From Chondrus crispus (lineage: Eukaryota; Rhodophyta; Florideophyceae; Gigartinales; Gigartinaceae): a stretch of 64,000 nucleotides of DNA. Made by a program: the position numbers and the translations under genes. The stretch spans positions 67,576-131,575 of the forward strand of contig NW_005179065.1 in NCBI RefSeq assembly GCF_000350225.1, written 5' to 3'. Within the stretch, counting starts at the first letter, position 1; each line of letters begins with the position of its first letter. Shown here piece after piece: positions 53,173 to 62,511 of the stretch. The notes beneath the pieces were generated by a model. That model ran no database searches. It worked only from the letters and a program-made list of their open reading frames with translations, and was not told the origin of the DNA.

Positions 53173-56100
53173 TGTAAAAGGACTGTATCCGGTCATTGCT
53201 GGGGTGTCTACGTAACTAGACAGGGGATGGTATTTGACAGTGACCTACTCTACGAACACGGTAAAGAGCGCAATGCTCAAGGACGGTTGCTTGTCCTTAG
53301 GTTGATTAATTCTCTTGCTGTCGCCTCCCCTATCTATCGCCTAGGAGTTCGTTCTATTAATACTAGTTTGCTATGCTCACGGTTGCATTTGCTATCGCTT
53401 ATCTATGCCAACGCTGTTGGCATCCCGTGTGCATTCTTACTTGCATTCCCTCTTCTTATGCATCACGTTTTGCATTCAGGTATTTGCCATCTGCACTAAT
53501 GCATCGCATTCACTTATTGCATTTAGGATCTTGCTGCACTTGCGATGCCTGTCATCTTGCCATACTGCCTGGTTCGAGACCGTTGGTTCCACAACTGTAC
53601 AGTCACACACCAATACTGTAATGTATTCAATATTTTTCAGGAATTGCAATAGAAACCTTTCTTTTTGTTTCCTTTTTCTTTCCGCGGAAACGTCTGGGAC
53701 TCGCGATGCGTGCATCGCAAAGAATATGAGGAGTTGCACTGCGCGCAAAATCGTTGTACACGTGTACACACAAGCTGTGCAGAACTCTGACAGAATTTTC
53801 ATTTGCGTGAACTCACTAATGACATTCTGTAGATAATCGGTACAGTATAGCGTTTTTGAATACACTGAAAGACCGAGACTCAAATATAGTTCAAACGATC
53901 AGGCGCGTTTTTAACTGACCTTCGGCTATGATGATATAAGAACAAAATGCTTAAACGTCGCTTGAAAAAGCGTCTTTGCCAGGCATTTCCATGAATGACC
54001 AGAAAGGACATGAATTCCTCACTAAACTCTTTCCTTCCGAAAGGCATGCTTAAAATATGATGGTGAGGGTATGTTTTACATGTATATAGAGAAAGCGCAA
54101 GTCTCGAAATATTGAAATAACCTCATATGAGAACGACGGCCAAACCGAGACTACGTCGTGCCTTGATTAGAGATGCCAGAAAAATTAACCAAAAGACAGA
54201 CGGCTCAATTTTTGGACATGGATCCAAGATTTAGGTTTCAGATAAGGATGCTCTTAAAACGTAATACAGAAAGACTGTCTGCATGAAATAACGGCGTCCC
54301 TAGTCTTGGAGTGAGTCAACACTTTTCAGGAGCCTGTCCAATGAAAAGTGTTACGATAGAAGTAAAGAAGGGCTGCCGCCTGATTACATCGTTTCCGTTG
54401 GGTTCATTTCTCAGATAATAGGCTTCCAAGTACTCTAGACGCCGACATCTCTATGCAGACAAGAACTTCTCATATGAGCGCTTGGAAGGTCAGTACAAAA
54501 CACCTGTCAAGGATAGTTGTCTCAAGAAAAAGGGATTCTCGTCAGAAAACGGAACCGTTAATATGTCCTCTACATTAGAAGTTGATTGAAATTTGTTGTT
54601 GACAGGAAGGTTTCGGCATGTGGAGTTTCAAACGTATCAGAAGTGCCCGGATGATAGATAATTAGAGACAGAAATATAGTTTGTGCAAAAAAGTTCTTTT
54701 GAATGTGAAGGCTAGATATCTTAGTGCCATCCTGTCAAGCAATGCCCGACGATACAATCGTAGGTTACATTTCTGTTAAGGATGAAGACTTTACGAGATT
54801 GAAAGTTGTTGTTTCCCTCAGCTTGCTACCTGACGAGGCCCACGGGGGTGGTCATTAATTCACACAAAAGGGTGACATGTGAGGAACCCTAGGTCGGATT
54901 GTTAGCTTCAGTGACAGAACTGATAAAGAAGGAAGTCACCACGGCAAGTTTGTACGTCGCGTAGGCTCATGGCGCAAATCATGCGGGTGTCATTTTTATG
55001 AAGTTTTATAAAAAAATGAAGGCGCATGTGCTTTCACTCACTTGATTGAGGTGTTGCCCCCTTCCTCTTCCTCTCCGTTTGCCAATAAGTTGTTGCCACT
55101 TTCCACTTCCCCTCTCCCTCACCAACAGACCTGACGAGATATGAGCACTATACTGACTAACCTTGTTGGTTACAAACGATGATTGAGTGCAGTCTTGTAT
55201 TTTTGGGACAGACCTCGGTGATCCGATTTGGCACGCGAGATCTGATTAAAACTGATCTGGTTACAAAAACGACAAACATGTGTGTGAGCCAGTCACATTC
55301 CCGAAAACACTCATGGGAGTGAACACCTAAACAGCATCGAGGGATGGCCGTAGTCGACACATCCGTGGACACGTGCCGTACAGACTGTATGCAACGGGCG
55401 GTCAGCTCGCAAGGGCAGCGAAGCGGAGGGTTCCACTGTAGTCTTGCATTCAGAGCGGTGCCTTGCGGTTCCATACCTGACCAGTCAAAAAAAAATAGGT
55501 TTCGCGGAAGTATTATGATGAGCAAGTATGGTATGATCTGCAGTCAGCCTCGTCGAGACAGTAGACCAAAACAGCATCCGTATGCAGTGCTGCACGTAGG
55601 ATACAGTGCAACGTTCGGAATAAAGGGGTGTGTGATGATGAGAATTTTAACCAGATTAGTAGGGACATGCTCCGCAGCAGTTTTGCTGCTATTTGATGAC
55701 GCCAGGCTCGCCGTCCCTCGCGACCGCTGCTGCGGCCATTCACCGCTTGTTGAGGGTCTGGCAGACAACGAACCACCACGGAATACGGCACACTGCCCTG
55801 TGCTGTACCCGGTAGTGTAGCAGTGGTGGTGAGAAAACCTGCGCACTGGACCACACACATACACAGCATATATATTTAGAAATAAATTGATATGTCGCGA
55901 TGCAAGCAAAGGGCAGAAGTCATGATTACAGGGACGAGGCACGGGCGTTGAGGACGGGCGTTGCCGCTCATGCCTGGAACTGCCTGGAACCGAAGAATCG
56001 GCTCTGTGATCTAGAATTACAGCGTGGAAATTTTTAGACTTAGGAGGAGGCATGGGAGTGGTTGCGTAGAGAAACCGATCTGTTGGCACAGGGGGGGAGT

Positions 56101-56298
56101 GAGGTTCAACGGAGATTTTAAATAATTGCAAATTAGAAAACGGCTTTTGACGAAATGCAGTGCTTCGTCACAGTGGCGGACACTTGTCAGGCGTGTCGTT
56201 CAAAAGTACTGAGCCCGAATGCCCACGTGTAAAGATGTTTCCCTAATTTCTACAGAAAGTGTCCCCTTCACCCTCCTGGGCAATCATCGAACCCAATC
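53173..56298. other. 3.1 kb without a recognised gene
   Basis: Only scattered short frames on both strands, none with motifs. The longest is a minus-strand frame at 55544-56131, whose composition (many Cys, Ser, His) does not look coding. 53900-54800 is AT-rich. The last 100 bp before 56299 are the probable 5' region of the Sds3-like gene. No transposon ends were found. Confidence 0.5.
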
Positions 56299-57722
56299 GT
56301 GTCGAATAGCGCACCCCAATTCCAGGCCCACTCGCACCCGAACTCACACGACATTCCGGGACACAACCTCCTCTCTTCATGCACACGACTCTCCCCCCTC
56401 TACTGCGCCGTACGTGTTGTACCGCGGAATAATTCTCAGCACGTCACGAGGTTGCTGCTGGCCCTGGCCTCGAATGGAGATGAACAAGTCAGGGTTTCGG
56501 ACAAGGGCGACCTCATCACGATAGAGACTGCGCTTACCGATTTATTANNNNNNNNNNNNNNNNNNNNNNNNNNNNNNNNNNNNNNNNNNNNNNNNNNNNN
56601 NNNNNNNNNNNNNNNNNNNNNNNNNNNNNNNNNNNNNNNNNNNNNNNNNNNNNNNNNNNNNNNNNNNNNACTCCCGCAGCCGCACCGTCTTCCCCTTCCC
56701 CGAATAACCCCACTCCCGAACCCGCCCAATTCTCCGCCCCATCGGATGCCCAACCACGGAAACAACTCTCGGCTAGCTCAGCACGCCGTTCCCCGACAGT
56801 CCCCGAGCCTGTACCGTCAGCCCCACCTAAGTCTAACGGTCGTCGCCCTGCTCGGCCCCCTTCCCGTCGCACTCACGCCCCCTTGGCTATCCCGGTATCG
56901 TCAAAGTCAACCGCAGCCAACGCTGCACGCCGCGACACGGTTACTGGCAAATACCACCGCCACGCAGCCCCACCTTCCACTACTGCAACTTCTTTTGGCC
57001 GTCCTGACCCTCCACAACCTTCCATGCCTTCCGTCGGAAAGCCTGAACCCACTCTCATCCCGGACAACGGTGACGCTACCAGTGTCTTGGGAAGTTCTCG
57101 AGAACAACCTGCACCTGCTGCCCCGGTACCCACTGGAACCCTCGATGAGTACCGTGAAGGCTGCTTGAAGCTTGAGAAGATCCGACATGGCAAAGTTTTT
57201 GAGGCCGAAAAGAGAAGGCTGTTTCATGAGAGCAGTGTCGAGACCGAGTACCAAAGAAATGTCCATGCTGCTGTCGACGAATACTTACGGCTTCGCACAA
57301 AGATCGTTATGAGGTTGCTGAGTGACAACTTGTGCAAGGTAAAGCACGTTCAAGGACTTCGCTTCAAGATCATGGGGGAAGATAGCACGGCATCTGGGTG
57401 GAACCAGAGAAAGCATGAAATGTCTCTTCGTGGACGCGGTGCCACTACCGAAAACAATGGTGACAACAGCAATGGAAAATCGGGTGGACGAAGTGCGCTG
57501 GAGGAAGACGGCCTCCTTGCCGAGATCGAGAAGGACAATGGAGTCAGAGAGAAGGAGAAGAAAGGTCGGAATAGGAAGAATGAAAACCGACAGAAAGTCA
57601 AGGTTCAGATTGAAGTCGAAGAAAGTGAGGCCCTCCACGACCTGGCTCTCATCCGGGGTGAGAAGCGGTCGAGAGAGCCGGAGCCCGTTGTGATAGAACG
57701 GCGCGTGAAGAAACGAAAATGA
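56299..57722 (+). CDS. Sds3-like coiled-coil protein (possible Sin3/HDAC-complex subunit), interrupted by an assembly gap
   Basis: Before the gap, a frame from ATG 56299 ends in a well-formed segment LLLALASNGDEQVRVSDKGD followed by ITIETALTDLL. After the gap a frame is open from 56670 to TGA at 57720-57722. It has a Pro/Ser/Ala-rich disordered region, then a helical block LDEYREGCLKLEKIRHGKVF ... RLFHESSVETEYQRNVHAAV ... LRLRTKIVMRLLSDN resembling the Sds3/BRMS1 domain of Sin3 histone-deacetylase complexes. A charged tail with several basic nuclear-localisation-like clusters ends RRVKKRK. The two frames differ, but the gap length is only an estimate, so a single gene is reasonable. The start could be later than 56299. 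The Sds3 call is by pattern only; a generic nuclear coiled-coil protein is the alternative. Confidence 0.5.
56548..56669. other. Assembly gap (122 N)
   Basis: Unresolved bases inside the Sds3-like gene. Frames on the two sides differ by one phase, so the true length of the gap is not known. Confidence 0.99.
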
Positions 57723-58012
57723 GTTGGTGTTGCGTTGGTCACGTCGCGCACCAAATCACCCGCCACCCCACCGGTGATTCCGTTCTTATCTTATCTTCTC
57801 CTAAACAAGTTAAACTTATGGCGACAAGACCCGGGTGGAACACTCCCTCTAAACTTTTCAAGCTCATTCGGCCGTTGGCCAGTGTTTATTTGCGCAATTG
57901 ATAAATATGTACATTTTCGCGGCGTCTGCCCCGCAAGTCGAGACCCTTTTCGCCTCTTGTTTGTTCTATCTACAAGGCCTTCCTAAATATGCATGCGCCC
58001 AGCCGCAGGCCC

Positions 58013-59311
58013 CTATCGATGTGCATCAATCGCGTCTCTTACTTCAAAAGCGCGCTCTAGCGTGAGTCGCGTGAGGTGATTGAGAGTTATTCGGAGCCGT
58101 CCCACCTCGTCTCGCAGCAGGCGGTCGTCCTTTTTTTCGTCGCCAGACCCGATACTGCCTTCGGCATCGGCCGCCCATCCCGCGGTGGCCATCTGCACGT
58201 TTGCCAATTCCGCAGTGATGTCTCGCATTCTCTTTTGTAGGCGCGGCTTGTCTGCACAGACGGATTTCAGTGGCGTCGCTCTCCCCAAGGGAGGCTTTCC
58301 CGACGGGAACGCATCCTCAATAGCCGCGGTGACCTCGTCCGCCTCGACCTGAAGCTCTTCTAGCGATAGCTGATCGTCTGCGACGTCACCCCAGTCCGCG
58401 TACCCATTCTTGCATGGAACATTCTCGGCTCCGGCGCCGGCAATGCCCGTTGAGCGCGCAGATTCTAAAGAGGATTCGTGCTGCTCAATGCCGTCCCACT
58501 CGTCGGGCAAAATCTCCACTGCGGGCCGCACAGGCTTCCGTCGATGCATCTCCGAGGTCTCAGAGGCAGGTGACGAGTTGGAGGCCGGGAAGGAATGGGG
58601 CCTGCTCAGTGGGGACGACGCTCGTTCGTGCACGCCGGTGATGAGTTCCAGCTCGCGGTCGTCTGAGGCGACATCGAGGTCATCCATATCTTCGACGTCG
58701 ACATGGCGCGGCGCGGTGCTCGCGAAGTGGTCGCTTTGAGGCGTGTCGTCGAGGTGGAGCGGTTTGAGTTCGATGAAGGGACGGGGAGGGGTTAGGGAGG
58801 GGCTGCGGCTCTGCGTGGAAGGATGATGCGGGTGGTGAACCTCGTCAGCAGAGTCTTCTGCGGCGCTGTCGTAGGTTGCAAGTACGTCGGAGCGCGTCAC
58901 GAGTTGGCTTTTCCAGGTCGCGGGATCATCCCTAGTGAGCTCTGCGAGGTCGTCGGCGTCGTGGTAGTAAGTTTCGCTTGCCGATTGCTGCGAGTTGTCG
59001 GAGGAATGGTCAAGATCGGAGTCGGAGTCGGGAGCGGAGTCGGAGTCGGAGACTTGGTGATGGTCTTCATGGTCGCTTTCGGGGCCGGAGACATTTCCAT
59101 CATCGTCTGGAACGTCGGAGGCGCGGGACAGGGAAGTGCCGGCCGGGGAGGAGGGTGGCGGTGGGAGGAGAGGGGGGACGCGAGAGGGGGAGCCCGACTT
59201 GGCAGGGAAGGACTTTGCGTCATCGCTATCGAGCGAGGAATCGGAAGGGGCCGAGTTGTGGACGGCTGGGGGGGGCAACGGTGGGGGTGGGGGCGGGGGC
59301 GGGGCGGGCAT
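58013..59311 (-). CDS. Acidic, proline-rich protein with C-terminal coiled coil, 432 aa, unrecognised
   Basis: I place the start at ATG 59311, good context (AACATG), giving MPAPPPPPPPPLPPP; the frame is open further upstream but without an ATG. The first 150 residues are Pro and Ser/Asp-rich, with an almost pure SD run (SDSDSAPDSDSDLD). The middle is acidic and disordered (HVDVEDMDDLDVASDDRELE). The last 100 residues are helical: DQLSLEELQVEADEVTAAIE, KPRLQKRMRDITAELANVQ, and RLLRDEVGRLRITLNHLTRL ending FEVRDAIDAHR, probably a coiled coil. No catalytic motif and no signal peptide. It probably lies in the cytosol or nucleus as a scaffold or regulator; this is a guess from composition. It converges with the Sds3-like gene, 290 bp apart. 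Confidence 0.7.
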   Translation of the reverse strand: MPAPPPPPPPPLPPPAVHNSAPSDSSLDSDDAKSFPAKSGSPSRVPPLLPPPPSSPAGTSLSRASDVPDDDGNVSGPESDHEDHHQVSDSDSAPDSDSDLDHSSDNSQQSASETYYHDADDLAELTRDDPATWKSQLVTRSDVLATYDSAAEDSADEVHHPHHPSTQSRSPSLTPPRPFIELKPLHLDDTPQSDHFASTAPRHVDVEDMDDLDVASDDRELELITGVHERASSPLSRPHSFPASNSSPASETSEMHRRKPVRPAVEILPDEWDGIEQHESSLESARSTGIAGAGAENVPCKNGYADWGDVADDQLSLEELQVEADEVTAAIEDAFPSGKPPLGRATPLKSVCADKPRLQKRMRDITAELANVQMATAGWAADAEGSIGSGDEKKDDRLLRDEVGRLRITLNHLTRLTLERAFEVRDAIDAHR

Positions 59312-60030
59312 GTTGTTTGGGTGAAGGGAGAAGACGGTGGGTGGGAGAGAGGTGACGGGGTGGTGGGTGGGTACAGAGAATTTGAAAGGTAACTGACAAG
59401 GGGGGGAGGGGGGTGAGTGTGGGAGGGGGCACGTAGCGTTGGGCAACAAGTTGCCAATGAGGGGTTTAAAAGAATCGGGGGGATTTTAAATTCTATTTTA
59501 AATTTTGCAAGGGCACGTGGCACAGTGCTGTGCTTTCGAAGGGCAGCACATTGGTGGAGGACTAGGAATTCAAACTGACTCACGGATCCAACAAAGTCAA
59601 TCGGGATCCATCAAGGACTGTAATGCGGTAAACGGTAGCACGCGTGTGCACGTGTACGACTCTAGTCTGCGAGTGATGGCCGGACTGGATTGGTCACCAA
59701 GATCGACACTCTTCAGATCTTGTGAGAGGCAAACACTGGGCAAAAGTGGAAGTGTTGCGGCCAGGACAGGAGAGCGAGTGGCACCCACGGTATATAGAGT
59801 AGGATATTCAACAGATCTCGGTCCGCAACCCACCGATGAAATCCCCGCTTGTGCACACCTGACGCAAGGTACAAGTACGACTCGAGCATTGCACCTCGTC
59901 GCAATATGGGATCTCAGGAGTTGACCGCTGTCTCTCCGCCTGTCTTTTTGTTTAAATAGCCGCAACCGACGTCCGCACGCCCCAAGCTTTCCCCTTCGGC
60001 CGCAGCTAGTTCCCCGCACACATCCTCACC
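59312..60030. promoter_or_regulatory. Shared upstream region of two divergent genes
   Basis: About 720 bp between the starts of the acidic protein (minus) and the NEET protein (plus), so it should hold both promoters. It contains an AT-rich stretch TTTTAAATTCTATTTTAAA at about 59485-59505, a CACGTG-type word pair near 59650-59660, and a TATATAG word near 59790. No convincing ORF; a 139-codon plus frame at 59505 has no motifs. Confidence 0.4.
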
Positions 60031-60306
60031 ATGGCTTTTGTCACACCTATCCCGTTGTCGCGCCCCTCCGCGCGGCCCGTCGCCTCTTCGCGCCGCCCGC
60101 CCACGGCCGAGCTGCAGCCCGTCGCCCCGCTTAACGGCGACCAAGCTCTGGATATGAAGGTCAAGTACCCCATCTCCAAGCCGGCGCCGCTCTGCCGCTG
60201 CTGGCAGAGTAAGGACTTTCCGCGCTGCGATGGCTCTCACAACAATTTCAACAAGGCCACTGGCAGTAATGTCGGGCCCATTGTTGTCTCCGTGTCTAAA
60301 GAGTAG
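60031..60306 (+). CDS. CDGSH iron-sulfur (NEET) protein, probably plastid-targeted, 91 aa
   Basis: Contains the complete CDGSH signature [16 protein letters not shown] (residues about 55-70): three Cys and one His that bind a 2Fe-2S cluster in NEET proteins. It is followed by [13 protein letters not shown], very close to the tail of the plant chloroplast NEET protein. The first 35 residues are rich in Ser, Arg, Pro and Ala and lack acids ([20 protein letters not shown]), as in a plastid transit peptide. There is no N-terminal membrane helix as in animal mitoNEET. The start ATG 60031 has an ideal context (CACCATGG). NEET proteins transfer 2Fe-2S clusters and affect iron and redox balance. The gene is intronless and converges with the sirtuin gene, whose stop is 29 bp beyond. 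Confidence 0.92.
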   Translation: MAFVTPIPLSRPSARPVASSRRPPTAELQPVAPLNGDQALDMKVKYPISKPAPLCRCWQSKDFPRCDGSHNNFNKATGSNVGPIVVSVSKE

Positions 60307-60335
60307 CTTGTCGTTCAGTAAAGACAGCCCTCTCT

Positions 60336-61691
60336 TCACATACCCTCGTCGCAGATCGCAAAGTGCGCCTCCCGCTTCCCTGCCCCGCTCCAGACACACT
60401 TGTTACAGCAGACACAGTCTTGCCAGCCCCGTTTTGTTCCTTTGACAAACCACTGTCGCGCCTCCCAATTCTCGTCTCTTTTCCGCTTTTTGCTTCTCCT
60501 CGCCCGTTCCTCCAGCTCTTTAACTCTGGCCGTCATCGTCTCATTGTATTCCCTCCTAGTCAATACCACTCCCAGCATCACCTTTCCAGGGGACACGTGC
60601 GCAATCTGGACGCATCCCAGGTCCTGAACTTCGATACTCGCTTCCACATTCGTCCCGACCTCTACACCTCTTAGCATCGCCTTGTACCCCAGCTTCGCGT
60701 CTCCATCTTGCATAACACTGATCTCATTCCCACACTTCGTTCCATACCGAACTCGTTCAATTTCGCGCATTGCCCGCCTTCTCTCGTCCCCATCCCACCT
60801 CACGAGCATCTCTACTTTCAAATCTTTGCCCTGCAACGAGCTCTGCACCAAGACCTCTACCTCCCGCTCGTACGTCGGAATCCTCACGTCCAGCATCTGC
60901 GCCATCACAGCAAACACAGCATCCGTCTGCGCCCTCACGGTAAACGCCGCCCTCTTGTCATAATCTGTCCGACTCAAGTTCACAATCACTACATCGCCCT
61001 TGCCGCGAAACGGCAAGCCGCGCGCGGGATCCATCTGGCAGCTCGTCCCAACTACGACCGCTAAATCAGCCTTGTCTCCGTGCTCACGCGCCAGCTCCAG
61101 GTCGTAATCCGGCAGAGCGTCGTCCCAGTCGAGCGCCTTGTCCGTCAGCATCCCATCGCAGTTTGCCCTTCCGCATCGCTTCCCGGAAGGCTTGTACCCG
61201 ACTGTTGGTACCTCGCTGTCACGCCGCGTCTCGGACTTGCATACGGGACACCAATCCACAAACAGATTTCCGTGCAGCTCCGACAGCGCGGAGCGGGGTA
61301 AACCGGAGCGGAGGTGGAGTCCATCCACGTTTTGCGAAATGACGTAATGGATAAACCCCATGGCGTGCATCGCTGTTATGGCCATATGCGTGAGGGTGGG
61401 AACTGCGTCCTCGAAACATGTATTGGAGGCGCCATCCTGCTTGTCTGTGGTCTTCGCGCGCGATGATTCAGTGGTCCACACCCCTTTCGGACCGCGAAAA
61501 TCACGGATACCGGCTGAAGTGGATATACCCGCGCCTGTGTGAAGGACGACATGCGACGAGGAGCGGATGCGACGGGCAAGGATGCGTGCTTTGGCGAGGA
61601 CCGAGAGCGGTGGGTCGGGGTCGCTGCGGAGGTTGAGCTTCCCTCGGTAGGAGTATTTGGAGAGACGATCCGAGTAGCCCTGCGCCGACAT
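60336..61691 (-). CDS. SIRT6-like NAD-dependent sirtuin, 451 aa
   Basis: Complete sirtuin core. The N-terminus YSYRGKLNLRSDPDPP parallels SIRT6. Then VVLHTGAGISTSAGIRDFRG and PKGVWT (NAD pocket), SQNVDGLHLRSGL, and LSELHGNLF with the catalytic His. Zinc is bound by Cys pairs in WCPVCKS and RCGRANC. VVVGTSCQMDPARGLP and VIVNLSRTDYD complete the Rossmann fold. The GxGIST...GVW pattern and the early start place it in the SIRT6/SIRT7 class, whose members are nuclear chromatin deacylases. A basic cluster RRSKKRKRDE (about 400-410) should direct it to the nucleus. The last 30 residues (CVCCNKCVWSGAGKREAHFAIC) look like an added small zinc knuckle, not part of the usual family. Start ATG 61691. No intron or break. 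Confidence 0.93.
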   Translation of the reverse strand: MSAQGYSDRLSKYSYRGKLNLRSDPDPPLSVLAKARILARRIRSSSHVVLHTGAGISTSAGIRDFRGPKGVWTTESSRAKTTDKQDGASNTCFEDAVPTLTHMAITAMHAMGFIHYVISQNVDGLHLRSGLPRSALSELHGNLFVDWCPVCKSETRRDSEVPTVGYKPSGKRCGRANCDGMLTDKALDWDDALPDYDLELAREHGDKADLAVVVGTSCQMDPARGLPFRGKGDVVIVNLSRTDYDKRAAFTVRAQTDAVFAVMAQMLDVRIPTYEREVEVLVQSSLQGKDLKVEMLVRWDGDERRRAMREIERVRYGTKCGNEISVMQDGDAKLGYKAMLRGVEVGTNVEASIEVQDLGCVQIAHVSPGKVMLGVVLTRREYNETMTARVKELEERARRSKKRKRDENWEARQWFVKGTKRGWQDCVCCNKCVWSGAGKREAHFAICDEGM

Positions 61692-62511
61692 TTGCGCGCA
61701 CGCAGCTCGCTTTTAGTCTGCGGTGCTTTGGGAGAGTCGGGTGAGGCTCAATTCTCGCGACGGTTGTGATGCCGCTTGGGAATGGGTTTTCCTGGGCTGC
61801 GTCTTGCGGCTAGGAGGAAGAATGCAGCACGAAAGACGCATGCATTGATCACGCTTGAGTCGGCGCAAAAATAATATCGTACTTTTCGATATACAGATAT
61901 ATCTGTAGGAACAAGTTCTAATGAAATGAGGCATTTTTTTCACTTGGATTTCCGGTGGCAGAAAAAGTCAACTGCCCCCACGCTGCATAGATCCTTTCAC
62001 GTGGCCAGGGACAGAGGTCTATCGTAAAGGGAATGTAAGGAAAGCACGAAACTATTCTATCGGTCGGTGGACGGAGATTTGAACAAATTCGTTTAGTAGG
62101 CCTTTCTATCAATTTGCACTTGGCTGCAAAAAGCCGTACTTGTGGAAAAATGAAGTTTTCCGGCAAATAGATTGACAAATACTGTATTGAGGGAGTAATT
62201 TATTAAAGTTGAAAAGGGTCTGCAACCGGCCCTTTGTCACCTGCGGACAGTACCCCGACGACCGGGGGTTGCTGTGTTCGGTGGCGAGTCAACCTCGATT
62301 GTCTTACTCCTGTCTACCTAAAAGTCTCCGCTACCCGGAGACGGAGGCAGGCGTTATATATTACGGACGCGAGCGGAAGGCGCGCGTAAATTAAAGGGGC
62401 CTCGAAGCATGTAAAACAGCAAGCGAGGACTGCCATCGATATTCTTAAGGTTATTGATGTGCTATGTGGAGCTGATGGTTGATAGGTACCACCTTGCAGT
62501 AGAAATTCACA
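61692..62511. other. Sirtuin upstream region, then copia LTR with undefined outer end
   Basis: 61692-about 62150 should contain the sirtuin promoter; no gene is seen. The 3' LTR of the copia element on the right ends on the plus strand at 62511 (AAATTCACA), next to a minus-strand polypurine tract GGAAAAAGGGGGACT. Its other end cannot be set, because the partner LTR lies outside the window. Confidence 0.6.

Noticed and set aside
55544-56131. 195-codon minus-strand frame
   Set aside because: No ordered motif and an unlikely residue mix; no supporting context.
58823-59392. 189-codon plus-strand frame, Gly/Val-rich
   Set aside because: Antisense to the acidic protein; reflects its Pro/Ser/Asp composition.
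59505-59924. 139-codon plus-strand frame upstream of the NEET gene
   Set aside because: No motif; a competing minus-strand frame is equally long; the position is the shared promoter region.
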